The position numbers and the translations under genes were made by a program. Shown piece after piece: positions 44,907 through 56,861 of a stretch of 64,000 nucleotides of DNA. How positions within the stretch are numbered: the stretch's first letter is position 1; each line of letters begins with the position of its first letter. This stretch comes from Brachionus rotundiformis (Eukaryota; Rotifera; Eurotatoria; Ploima; Brachionidae). The DNA is taken from NCBI GenBank assembly GCA_016802295.1, contig JAESIW010000020.1, positions 4,936,821 through 5,000,820 on the forward strand, read 5' to 3'. The notes under the pieces are model-generated. The model made no database searches and was not told the origin of the DNA. It saw nothing but the letters and a program-made list of their open reading frames with translations.

Positions 44907-47900
44907 ATAAATACAAAGTTAATATCTCTCGATGATTTGTAGTTTTAACAAGTATTTAATATTTTTAAAATAATCTTTAAAACACATTTATATTATTTTA
45001 AAAAAGAGTTTTTTCTTTATTAAGTCCCAATAATTTTAAATATTAGGAGATAAATCTAAATTGACAACTAGTCCAAAATAAATTTCAATTTTTGAATTTT
45101 TTCAAAATTCATAACTAACAACAATGTTTACACAAACTTGTAGAGATTGATTATTTTCATCTGATAAGGCCAAGTAAATCATTATTTTTTTTCTAAACCG
45201 CGAGCCATTTGTGTAAGCAAGTGTTATCGATATTTAGGCCTTGTATTTTTAACTTTTTTGAGTAGGTCTAATTTTTAATTTTAAAATATTTAATATATAA
45301 AATTTTATATTTTTCTCAATTAGTATTCTTGAGTTTTAATTAATAAAAACAACTCGTTTTACACATTTCTAAAACATGGATTAAAATTAATATTGTTCAA
45401 ATAAATATTTTCGACTTTAGTCACGGTTAATCTAATTTTTTTACAAAATTAAAATTTCTTAATTAGATTTCATAAGATATTAGAATTTGTCAGTATCCAT
45501 TTTTCTAGTCTAAAATTCTCAACAATAAAATATGTAAAGAAACTTCATATATAATCAATATAGTTAATTAATTTAACAATTTAAAAAATTGAAATTGATA
45601 CTTTATTTAATTTAATGAAAGAAAAAATTGTAATAATAAAAAAAGGTTTTAGTTTAGTGCTTAGAGTCTTTAGGTTCTAAAAAATGGAATAAAGATTGTT
45701 CATGACTTAATGAGCATCGGTTTAAAAAAACATATCAAAGCTTATTGATAATGAGTGGACTGAAAAGCCTCAATATTTGGCATCAATTAAAATTTGCATT
45801 GAAGAATATTTTCTTAAAGGAATATTTATTTTTATTCAGAAACCAGACAGCGCATGTTGCTAATTATCCAAAAAAGCCTATTAAAAATAAAATATATAAA
45901 ATAGTAAAAAAAAGTTTAATTTATTTTACAATCGATATCGATTGTCATAAATAAACTAATTTCAAAAGCAGCGAGGTCTTAAACGATACGAATGTGACAT
46001 TTTCAAAAATCAAATAGATAAATAGCCAGAAGACAATGTTGACTTTGAATTTTGTTTACCACTAAGATATTTACATATAACAATAGCTCGATAATTTATT
46101 TTAAATAAAAATATTTTCAGCTTCATTAATCAGGTGGATTATCTATAAAATATATTAGGTAGATACACGGAGAGGCCGCTTATATATAAATTTTTAAATG
46201 GATCAACTCTATTATTTTTATTGCTTTTTCATTACATTTTTCCAAAAAAATACAAATTGGTGAATCACTAAAAATACTTAAAAAACAGGGTCAATTTTAA
46301 TGTTCACAAAAGATAACTTATATTTTAAAATTTAATCTCATTTTTGGATTTTGAGTGTCGGATATTTTAAATTTAGCTCAAGTTATATTTGAAAATTTTA
46401 TTAGTTGTTAAGTTTTGAGTAAAACAGTAAGTATTTGACAATTAATAGAGTTACTAATATCTTAATATTGGAACTTGCTTCTGCCATAGTGATTTGCTTT
46501 TAAATCAATCAAAAGCCTAAAAAAGTTTTTGTAATAGCTATGTATTGAATCAAAATCAGCATATAATGAATTAAATTTGTATGCAATAAAAATAAACTAA
46601 AGGTAAATTTAAAAATTGAGAATATATCGGCCTCAAAGATTAACCCTTAAGAAAATTAATTTTCTAGTTTTGGCTATTAAAAAAGAGTAATTTGAAAATG
46701 AAAGTTTACTTAATTTTAGCTCATAGCATTAGTTAACAATTCTCAATTTTAGAATAAATCGCTTGAAATTGTTTAAATTGCTTTTTAATTGATATTTTTA
46801 CCGAGATTATATTTGCATGAAGCCAGAGTTTAATTAAGAGTCGATGTCCGTAAGCATTTTATCATTAGATTTGCCTTTTAAGACCCCTTTTGCTAAATTG
46901 TTTCTTAAGTTATTAAAGATAAGCTAATTCAGAAAATTAGTTCTCAGTTTGGTTAAATTTGGATCAATTTTTTTCATGCTATTTAGCCAAAGCGGCCAGT
47001 CAGAGGATTAAAAAGCCACAGTGAGTCTTTTATTTACCTTTTAGCTGGATGGTGATTAAATAAAATATGAAATTTAGATAAAGATTTATGCGTTCGCTGC
47101 ACTTAGGTAAAATTTATCTTTCTTTTTCTAAGTAGCTCATCACATAAAATATAGATATCTTTCTATAAATTTTCGGCTAATTTTTGTTTTCACAATTGTC
47201 AATCTAGATATTTGATTTTATTGTGGTGTTATTGTTTGTTAAAATTTATTATTTTATTTAAATAAAAAAATCAAAATGATATTTGATAAATTAAATTTGA
47301 ATATTGGAAAATTTTCAATTGTTAAACGAATAATTAAACATTAATAAAAATATAAATAAAAGAAATTAGAGAATATTTTAATTTAGAACAAATTGAATAC
47401 AATTTAATAGTGTATTAATAGGATATCAAAATTAAAAATTAAAAAAAAATATATATATGTATGTATTTCACTTTGGTCACGATCGATTCTTATTATTGAC
47501 AAAGGTAAATTGAAAAAATTGGAATTTAATGTGAGCTTTTCTAAACGAATTTTAATTACAAACTAGATCAATTATCGATTTTGCATGAGCATTCAAATTT
47601 TTAATATATTTCAAAATTTAAGTTATTAATTTGATTAAATTTAACTTTTCTGCTGGCTCACGTTTTGCGTAGAGAAAAATTTGTTGGTTTTAGCATTAAA
47701 AATCGATAACCAATTCATAAATAAATGATTTTAAATTATAGCCGCATTTTAAGAAAATTTAATTGTGGTATCCAGGCCATTTGAAGGAAACGGCTTTTAA
47801 ATGCTCGACTTAATTTTTGATAGGCACATACAATTTTGTCAATAAAAATTTATTAATTAAGAATAAAAGAATTGTAGTTACTTAATATGTACAAATATGC

Positions 47901-48082
47901 CAGCTTCCTTTCCAATTTCAGCAAGAATAATTTTTTTTTTCTAATTATTAAAATTATTTTCTTCTCAATATAAAAGAAATTAAATTAGACTTGTAATTAT
48001 TTTATTTTTATAAATTTAAAATAAAAAATTTAGAATTTATCATGTTTTTTATGTTGTAATAAGAATATTAATCGAATAAAAA
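44907..48082. other. AT-rich interval without recognised genes
   Basis: About 3.2 kb upstream of the large membrane-protein gene. Some patches (near 46970-47100) are less AT-rich, but nothing coding or structural is recognised. The 69-residue frame at 45745-45954 lacks any recognisable feature. Confidence 0.4.
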
Positions 48083-50671
48083 ATGGCAGGCTCTCCAACT
48101 AAATCGTTTTTAAATCGTATTCAACTAACTTCTTTGAACAGTTTATTTTTAAATAAGATTGTTCTAATATTACAAATTTATTTGATAATTAACCGAATTA
48201 AGCTGCTCAATAACTTGACCAGTGCACATTCGAACACGTCTACGTCAATACCAATTATGTCAAATCAACAAAAACTAAATAATTCAATAATAATCAACAT
48301 TTTCCTTATCACTTTTTCAATCATTTTCACTCTAGTCCACTCTGTAATTGGATCAATCAAGCTAGGAATATATTCCCATGACGGATTTGTACTTGGCACA
48401 AATTTCGACAAAACCAATTCAAAATTGGTAAATTTAAACGACTATACACCTAGTTCAAGTACTTGTTCATCGTCAATATCTTCAGATAATACAGTATCAA
48501 TATCAAAACAAAAATTGACAAAATCAAATCCTCAACGACCTTTTTTTGGTTGCTATATTTTTAAGAGACCATCATTCTGGATCAAATTGCCACCTTTGGG
48601 AGTTTTGTTTCATATTTTATCCTCATTTTGTATTCTGCTAGCCGAGGTTCAGCTATCCTCTAGGAGGATACAATTGGGAAATAAGCCTGTAGGGGACATA
48701 TTTTCGTCCAAGTCCGATTTTCTATTCGGAGAACCCATTAACAGACTTAAAATTTTTAAATCAAGCTATGCTCTAAATCAAGTAAAATCCTCAAGCAAAT
48801 TAACAACTGCTATTAAAGATCAAAATAATTTAAATAATGTGATTAATTCAAAAGATGATTTCACAGTCTTTGGTCATGAGAATCAACAATTAAACTTTCA
48901 TACATCCTTGATATTTATTGTCTCTGAAAATACAATTAGTTTAGATTATTTAAACTTTCTAATTGCATTAATCACCTTTTCATGCAAAGTTTGTCACACA
49001 TTTTGGTCATCTTCTAAATCTTTTACATTTATACTGATAAGTTTTACCACTATAATGGTCGTTGTACTTTCCAACTCATATTCAGCATTTGAGATTTTGT
49101 TCAAATCAAATAACTTAAAAGTAATAGCCCAAAATTTCTTATTTTTTTCTCACAAAAATGACAACAATTATGATAATACCATAGATTTGATGCAAGATTA
49201 TGGTCATGATCTAATATCAGCTCTTATTTACATAATTAGCATTATTTTTTTGTTCATTAATATTTTTTTGTTTACCACTTATGGCTTTAGGAAATTTAAT
49301 TTCCAAAGAGTAAAACTACAAAAAAATATGAGTAAATATATCATGAAAAATTATCGAGAAAATGAGTTTTTATGTGACATTACGAACAAAAATTGTAACG
49401 AATTGAGCATGGAAAAGTCAGATACACTATCGAATTGTTCACCCAAAAGCCAAAGTGACCACAGTAATAGCAGTTTTAATACTTCTATAACAAAATCAAA
49501 AATTTGGTGTGATTTTAAATTTATTAAATCATATCAAGAAAATATTTTATCTAGCATATTGTTGCTATTTTATTGCATTATAAGATCACTGTTTATTTAC
49601 GAGCTTATAATCATATTTAAATACACAAATGATTCATTGATATTGGCACAAGTTTGTCTCGAGGTAGTCCTTATTATGGCATGGATACTAGCACTGGTTT
49701 GTTTGACATTCAAGGAAAATTGGGACTTTAAGCTTAATTCAAATTACAAAATTCTTTTTTGGAACCATATTTACAATTCAACCAATTTGAAGCAAAACAT
49801 CTCTTTTAACTCGGAGAAAATTCCCAGTTTGTCAAGCAACAACGCATATAAGACAAATTTAGCTGACAAAAATTTAGAAGGTCCAGCTGAAACGGGCGAA
49901 TTTGTAATAAATTCGGGGGAAGTTGGCTCTAAACCACCAGGCTTGCTTGTCAGAGATGACTCGATGTTGAATAGAAGTTCTTATTTAAGCTCTTCATCTA
50001 TTACCGAAGTTTCTTCATTGATGCCAAGCACTTTTGTTCCAAATCAAAAACTCTCTGGTCAATACAATTCAAAAATGGGCAATTCAAAAGCAAACTTGCC
50101 ATCAGATCTGATTTCTTCGACTATTATGAACGAAAGAAATATTGTTTTAATAAATGATGATGAAAGCTCCAATGATGAAGCAAGTATGAAGATTAAGCAT
50201 TATTCAGTTGAGAATGAATTGGTAAATGCTGATGCTCAGATTTATTCCCAAGTTAAAAGAAATAAAATAAAGAACAAAAATGTCGATGATGGATTAGATG
50301 GAAAAGCCAAATTACCATTTAGTTCCAAAAGCAAAAATGCTTTGAAAAAAAACTTGCCTGTCGGTAAATCGGTAATTGCTACAATTGGAGAAATTATGGA
50401 AGAAGATAAAAATAAATATTCAAATTCAAGTAAATTTTTGACCACTTCGATTTTAAATAAGTCTTTAAATGTTGTCGATTCAGCATCGTCTTCGGCAACA
50501 ATTGATTCAGGCCGAGAGTCAATTACTGAGTCTCCAGTTAATCTAAACAATCAAACAAATTCAAATGATAAAATAGCAAAAAAAATAAGTTCAAATCATG
50601 CATCCGGAGTTTACAAAGCCCAAACAGTTCATATTAAATCACAAAACCACAAGATTGATTCAAATTGTTGA
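48083..50671 (+). CDS. Intronless eight-pass membrane protein, possibly Tincar-like
   Basis: A single 862-residue frame. I count eight hydrophobic segments: about 22-42, 68-92, 169-190, 290-315, 325-350, 375-402, 490-515 and 525-550. The best-ordered part is PPLGVLFHILSSFCILLAEV followed by LGNKPVGDIFSSKSDFLFGEP. The C-terminal 300 residues are disordered, rich in Ser/Asn/Lys, and contain DSGRES within ATIDSGRESITES. The eight-span topology, length and the PPLG.L.H and PVGDIF...DFLFGEP blocks remind me of the Drosophila Tincar family, but I recall that family only roughly, so the name stays tentative. AATAAA signals follow at about 50735-50755. The function is unknown; a plasma-membrane or ER role is possible. 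Confidence 0.75.
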   Translation: MAGSPTKSFLNRIQLTSLNSLFLNKIVLILQIYLIINRIKLLNNLTSAHSNTSTSIPIMSNQQKLNNSIIINIFLITFSIIFTLVHSVIGSIKLGIYSHDGFVLGTNFDKTNSKLVNLNDYTPSSSTCSSSISSDNTVSISKQKLTKSNPQRPFFGCYIFKRPSFWIKLPPLGVLFHILSSFCILLAEVQLSSRRIQLGNKPVGDIFSSKSDFLFGEPINRLKIFKSSYALNQVKSSSKLTTAIKDQNNLNNVINSKDDFTVFGHENQQLNFHTSLIFIVSENTISLDYLNFLIALITFSCKVCHTFWSSSKSFTFILISFTTIMVVVLSNSYSAFEILFKSNNLKVIAQNFLFFSHKNDNNYDNTIDLMQDYGHDLISALIYIISIIFLFINIFLFTTYGFRKFNFQRVKLQKNMSKYIMKNYRENEFLCDITNKNCNELSMEKSDTLSNCSPKSQSDHSNSSFNTSITKSKIWCDFKFIKSYQENILSSILLLFYCIIRSLFIYELIIIFKYTNDSLILAQVCLEVVLIMAWILALVCLTFKENWDFKLNSNYKILFWNHIYNSTNLKQNISFNSEKIPSLSSNNAYKTNLADKNLEGPAETGEFVINSGEVGSKPPGLLVRDDSMLNRSSYLSSSSITEVSSLMPSTFVPNQKLSGQYNSKMGNSKANLPSDLISSTIMNERNIVLINDDESSNDEASMKIKHYSVENELVNADAQIYSQVKRNKIKNKNVDDGLDGKAKLPFSSKSKNALKKNLPVGKSVIATIGEIMEEDKNKYSNSSKFLTTSILNKSLNVVDSASSSATIDSGRESITESPVNLNNQTNSNDKIAKKISSNHASGVYKAQTVHIKSQNHKIDSNC

Positions 50672-51114
50672 TGTACAATTTTAGTTCCTTTTATTTAAAA
50701 GTTTTGATTTTTTTGTAAATGTTTTTTCTAATAATAATAAAAGTCCTCAAATAAAGAAAAATTGTATTTATTCAATTTTTTTTGACTTATCTTTGTATAA
50801 ATGTTTATATTTTAATTCGATTCTTTTAAGATCCTTGTGTTTAATCTTAAATAGAAAACTATCTTCATTCTTTATTGTTCTAATAATTAAGGAGATGTAT
50901 TACCGATCAAGTGATTGCTGTTATCTTAAGCATCAATCCTGCTCGTTTAAATATGCCTTTAAATCCTTAGGCCGATAAAACGATAGAGCTTCTTCTTGTC
51001 TGGGTGCGCGATAAGCAGGCTTTCCGATTGTCCAAGTTGTCCATAAGGATATTTGATAAAAGATTAAATTTACTTGAGTAATTTGTTAAACAAAATTAGC
51101 TGAATGTAGGATGC

Positions 51115-51440
51115 TAAAGGCAGCCCCAAATCTCAGGCCAGTGTATTCCAACAATCTTACTTCCAGTTTAGAAGATGTTCAGATCTTTTCTATCAAACAT
51201 TTTTAAAGACATTTACCAACATTCGTTTACTTCATAACGTGAGTGTTGCTTTTATTACACTTGTACTTGTACAGCTTAGGTTTTATTTTTTTGCTGTAGA
51301 TGGTTGACTTCGATACTGGCCGTAGCATGACAAAGGCACCTTTCTTTAGCAAATTTACTGCTAATCCTCACTGTATGCTCTTGGACTGGCAGTTTTTTTC
51401 TTCATAACATAGTCAGCATCCTTGTCTGACTTTTTAAATA
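51115..51440 (-). mobile_element. Decayed LINE 3' end, copy 3
   Basis: On the minus strand, in shifting frames, it reads ISSKFAKE, then AFVMLRPVSKSTIYSKKIK, then after a stop a DLNIF..., IVGIHWPEI block. These correspond to GVFAKLKPVWKSKYYSK and LNTFY...ILGIH of the fragment at 3495-4030, so it is a third copy of the same family. It is frameshifted and lacks the GRPK block. It lies between the membrane-protein gene and a MITE. Confidence 0.65.
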
Positions 51441-51656
51441 CTTTGTAGTTTTAAGGTTGTCCTTTTTCCATAATTACACTACGCTCGAGTTTCTCATTAA
51501 GGAACTGTCTTTTGTGCCAGACCAAATAAGTATTGCTCACATAGTTTTTTATGCTGTTGACGCCAGATACTTGTGAATCATAAGTCATTTATTCACACGT
51601 TATCATTATCAAAGACATTTTTGATATCAATTTTAGTTTAGAAAAGATTCCATTCT

Positions 51657-51891
51657 AGCAAAGTAAAATTTTTGATCAAATTTCAGGCGCTCAGTCTTGC
51701 TCAAACATTTTTAGATGCGCAATTAAATTTCATTGCATTTTTAGAAATTACAATCCTTTTTTTCAATAGTTTGAAAATAAAGCTCTGAAATGTTAAAAGA
51801 ATAAAAAATCAGCGATGAAATTTAATTGCGCATCTAAAAATGTTTGAGCAAGATTGAGCGCTTGAAATTTGATCAAAAATTTTACTTTGCT
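51657..51891. mobile_element. Foldback MITE with 8-base target duplication
   Basis: A 235-base element made of two 80-base arms (51657-51736 and 51812-51891) that are reverse complements with few mismatches, around a 75-base centre. Both ends read AGCAAAGTAAAATTTTTGAT inwards. It is flanked by the direct repeat TCCATTCT at 51649-51656 and 51892-51899. An 8-base duplication is the mark of hAT-type insertion. No coding capacity is present, so it is non-autonomous. Confidence 0.9.
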
Positions 51892-52340
51892 TCCATTCTA
51901 GACTTTTGTAAATTTGGATTTAAAATGATATATCTTTCTATTTTTTAGTTGTTTCTTTGATGTCTCTAAGCACTAATATCTGGTCTATACATCCTCTGCT
52001 TCTTTTCTTCTAAATCTTGCTTCAAGTGTCTTTAAAAAAATCTCTAAATTGACTTTTTAACTCAGACTTAAATATTAAATTTTATTGATTTTTATTTATG
52101 ACATTCTGAAAAAATTTATTTTTAAACAATAATTTCAATTGTTATTTTAAATAGTTTTATTAAATATTTTATTTTAAAATTAACTGGAGAAATAATTTTT
52201 TAAATGGTTAAGTGTCATAAATTCAAAATATAAAACAAAGCTTGTTATAAAAACCAATAAAAATGATAAGTATCAAAAAAATTTGAACTTTATCAAAATA
52301 CATCATAATTTTAAAATTACCTTTTGATTATTTCTTTAAG

Positions 52341-54340
52341 ATTTTAATTGGCATTATTTCAAATCTCATTGTTTTTCTACCAAGTTATGTTTTGGTTCAG
52401 TTATTCAGACGCTCTAGACCAAAATCATCTCGAATGGATCTTTTCAATAAACACTTCAAATACTTAAAAGCAAATTTAATTATTAAGAATGATAATAATA
52501 TTAATAGATCAAAAAAAAATCATTCCCATGGTGGTGTAAAATAGACGCATATTTTTTATCATTTATCTTTGGTTTTGTTGCAGCCTTTTTTACCGTGATT
52601 AAAGGAATATCTTTTGGAGATGAGCAAACTACTAAGTGGTTGACATCATTCATTGTATCTATTCTAACTTCATTTTTACTTACTCAGCCTATTCAAGTAA
52701 AATCTTGAATAAGTTTTAAAAAAATTGAAAATATTAATATCAAAAAAAAGGTTGCTTTTATTTCAATGGTTGCAGTATTTTTATTTCGTAAATCATTTGA
52801 GATTGGAGACGATGATAAAGATAATGTCGAGCCTTAAGTAGAACCACAAATTTTGAATATTATGCCTGAAAAAAAATTTAAATCAAATGTTTCATTGATA
52901 AATGAAGACCAATTAAACGATACCCAAGTTTGGCTCAATCGAAAAAAAATCTTGAAAAAATTCATAAAAGAATTAGTTTTATATTTTTTATTCATTTGGT
53001 CTTTATTCATTATTTCATTTTCAAATTTAAATTATAATTCATATAGATACAAAAATTCCTTGGAAAATCTGTTTGATACCAAATCTTGTCCATTTGAATT
53101 GAAAAACGTAATAAAAATTTAAATTAAAAATAAAAAATGTGCAAAATTTTTATTCATTAAATTTATAATTTCAAGATTCAGACAAGAAAATTATTCTGGA
53201 ATTGGATTGAATTTCATACAAATTATATTGTAAACGAAAAAAATATTGTATCCGATCAAGTTTCATACTTTGTCGGAAATCCAATCCTAAGACAATTACG
53301 AACAGATAAAAGTAAGAAAAAAAACATTTTAAAATGATTTTAATATTTTTAAAGAAAAATGCAAGACCGATAAAATTTTCAATGGATCTTGCTCGTCTGA
53401 TTATAATGGTTTAAATGAACTTAAAACAAACTTTTCTCTCAATTAGCAATTATTTAATAATAGTCTGTTTTCATATTGGACTGTTCTATTTGAGTTCTTG
53501 CCAACAGGAAATTTAATCAACTCGGCATTTTTCCAATCGTTAATGTTAAATAAAGTATACTTGTGAATGTTTATGATCTAATTTACATGCTGTGGATAGT
53601 TTTTTTTATGACTCGGGAAGCAAAAATTAGCTTATTTTAAGCAATTTTCTGTTTATATTGATTGGAGTTTGATTTCATTTTCTTGGACTTCATTTGCCAT
53701 TTTTTGTATAAACTATAGGCAAGAGAAGAAATAAAGGAGAAATTAAAAACAAACCAGCACATAAGTTTACAAAAATTGGACTCAAATGCTGAATGTTTGT
53801 CTCGGATTTTGTTCCCTACTCGGAACAATTAAATTTCTATAATTACTGAAATTCAACAAAACTATTTCTTATCCGATCTGGACTTTAAGAAAAAGTGTTA
53901 AAGAACTGCTCTTATTTGGGGTTGTATTTAGCATTTTTTGGCTATCTTTTGTTCAACTGTTATATTTGCTGTTAAACGATAAATCAAAGGCTTTTTCAAC
54001 TCTAATTAGCTCCTTAGAATCAAGCTTTCTAATAATTCTTGGTAATATGAATGAAGATATAAACATTGGACAGAGCGGTTTATTAGGATCAATTATTTTG
54101 ATATTTTTTAATATAATCATAGTTTTGATTCTGGTAAACATGTATTTGACAATTGTTATAGATAATTTTCCCAAGTGAAAAGTGAAAAAAAAAGATGAAG
54201 ACTTTGGTCAGCTAATAGACACAGCAATTAATTTAATTAAAGAAAGAAAACTCCGAACAAAAAATGAAAGTTTTTACAATGGAATCGATTATCAAAAAAT
54301 AAAAATCACAGAAAAAAAATATAGTAAAAATTTGCGAAAA
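52341..54340 (+). pseudogene. Polycystin-1 family (PKD1/PKD1L/PKDREJ) channel pseudogene, C-terminal part
   Basis: The membrane half of a polycystin-1-type protein is readable in order: LIGIISNLIVFLPSYVLVQL with LFRRSRPK, then FPWWCKIDAYFLSFIFG, GISFGDEQTTKWLTSFIV, LLTQPIQ, later SDQVSYFVGNPILRQLR, a YWTVLFEFLPTGNLIN block, LRKSVKELLLFGVVFSIFW and FSTLISSLESSFLIILGNMN, ending in LVNMYLTIVIDNF. Introns are still present (for example about 52700-52750, and after 53109), so it is not a retrocopy. It is broken by a frameshift in the A run at about 52512-52520, an in-frame TAA at 52835-52837, a TAG after SLN near 53441, and further stops around 53560-53830. The 5' extracellular half is absent or unreadable upstream. 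Several late blocks remain well conserved, so decay is recent or sequencing error should be excluded. Confidence 0.85.
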
Positions 54341-54344
54341 ATTT

Positions 54345-56861
54345 GACTAACTTTAGATCATACCACGTATAAATATTTAATATGTCATTCATTTTCTAAT
54401 TCAAATATTGATTATATGAATATATTTTATATCATGAACAAGAAATAAAGAATTGCTTAATAAATTTTTTTCAATATTAGTATTTTTTATTTTAAAACAT
54501 TAAATTATTAATTAAAATTATTAAAATTATAAAAATAAATTTCAAGAGTCTTTTTACTTATTTTACTTATTTAAATTTTTTATCAGAATTGGCTAGATAA
54601 AAAAAATCAAAATATTTTTTATATTTAGACAACATTTGAAAAATTTATTTTTTAGCACATATTTTTTCTATTTAATAAGATTAAATTTTGAAAATTCGGA
54701 ATTTTTCATGTTCTGGATTACCATGGCAAATGTAATAATGATAATCTTGTTCTTAATTAGAAAAAAATCTAATTTTGATAATATTTATATTTAGCGACTT
54801 AAACAATAACTATAATGGCAATTATTTTCTACCATTTTTGCATATATCTTTACGTTTTTAATTTCTGTTTTTGTTTTTTTATAATTACTCTCAAATATTG
54901 CTTATTATCAAAAATTGAACAGGATTTTAGATGTTTAATTTAGGATAATTTCTATATTAATTTTTTATCTATATTTTAAGACAAAAGAAATGTTGAAAAT
55001 ATTTTCCCGATTTGAATTTATGTTCGATTTTAATATTTGTATTTACCTATGGTAAAAAATTAAAGTTATCTTTTAAAAGCAATTATGATTAGCTTTTTAA
55101 TTTAAGAAAAACAACAAAACTTAATCAAGATATTTAATTTAATGTAATTTTTATGAATTTTTGATTTCTCCTAAAAAAGGAAGTAAAAATATTAACAATT
55201 GATGAGAAATTTCATTTTCTCTTTATTAATAAAATTAAAAATTTCTTTTAAAATTGATTTTGTTTAAAAAAGCTAATTTCAAGTCTAATTATTTTTCAAG
55301 GATTTTACACTTTATGGAAGCAAAGAAGGTGTGCATGCAAAATGTATTAAGTATGTCGCTAATGATTATTTGTATCTAAATTTGATTTCCCATGATATTT
55401 AAGATACCTAAAAATATTAATGCCATCTAAAAAAGGAAAATAATATAGTAAATTGAATTTTGCTCTAATCTTTATTATTAATCAAAATTTTTTAAATATA
55501 AATAGTTTATATGTTATCTAGATAAAAATAAAAAAACAAATCCTTAGATCAATTTCTCAATTGGATTTTTTTAAAAAATGCAAATTAAGCTATTTTGTAA
55601 GTTTTCTATCTAATAAATAAAAAATAATTCTAAAATTACTTCTAATTTAGAATTTATGTCATTAATGAAATTTATACATTAAACCTGTATCATTAAAATT
55701 AACAATATGACTAAATTTAATAAATACAATAGTTTTTTATCAATTTTATTTATAAATTAATTTATTATTTTATAATTCGTAAGATTTTTTGAATAGAAAT
55801 TAATTTTTATTTTAATGAAGTCAATTGAAAAATCAATTTTTGAAAAATATATTGTTAAATTAAATAGATTGTAGAATATATTTTAATTTAACTGGTTGAA
55901 TTATAACTATAAGCTAAATTCTCTCTCAATGAACAAGTTTGTAAGATTTTCAATACCTTTTGATTATATGCTTATTGCTTGAAATTTAGTTATTTATGAT
56001 AAATTAAACCAATCTTGAATATATTTTTATAAAATAAGCTAAATAATGATCTAACTTAAATAATTGTTAATATTTGCTTGTTTGGATTTTAAGACTGTAT
56101 AAAAATTTAAAGTGTTAAAGGACGCTTTTACAAATAATAATCTTTTATAAACGCTTTTAGCATTCTGTGTTAAAATTAAATAATATTAGTTTATTTTGTT
56201 TAATAATAATTTTCTAAAAATTAAAAAAAAATTCAGTGGTTGTTTTTTTATAAATAATTTTTATTAGTTCTGATAATTAAACGCTAATATATTTTGTAAT
56301 GAAATTAAATAACAGGAATCAAAAAAGAATGCTTTCAATTATAGAAAGATCATGTATAAAAATGTTTCTCAAAATTTAATAGTTGAAATTTTATGTTTAT
56401 ATTTCCCATAATAGTTATGATATGGAATAATTATTATTGGAAAGTAATCATTTGAAGCTATTTATCACAAGATCAATATCAGGTTTAATTTAAAATGTTT
56501 TTGATGTTATTAACTTTTAAGTCTAAAAAGAGGCTTAATGTTTATTCGATATAATTTTAATTGAAATATATTTTTTATTGCTTCATTAATAAAATTCAAA
56601 TGTTTTACATTATTATTTAAATATCGCTAAATTTTAATTTTTAAATCAAATTATATGTCATTTATAAATTAAGTGCATTTTAAAAGATTTAAATAAATAT
56701 ATTTTTTTTCAATTTTTCTGATGAGGCAAAGGCATTTTAAAAGCAATTAAACACACTGAATATGTTTGATGAATCAATAAAAAATATACATAAATATTTC
56801 ATAGTTCTCTTAAAATTTTCTTAAACTTATTATCATTTTTATTATATTATTCTTTTTTAGA
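54345..56861. other. Gene-free AT-rich interval
   Basis: About 2.5 kb with no readable protein, tRNA or inverted repeat. It lies upstream of the GPCR gene. Confidence 0.5.

Noticed and set aside
45745..45954. 69-residue open frame
   Set aside because: No recognisable domain, signal or neighbouring exons; not supported.
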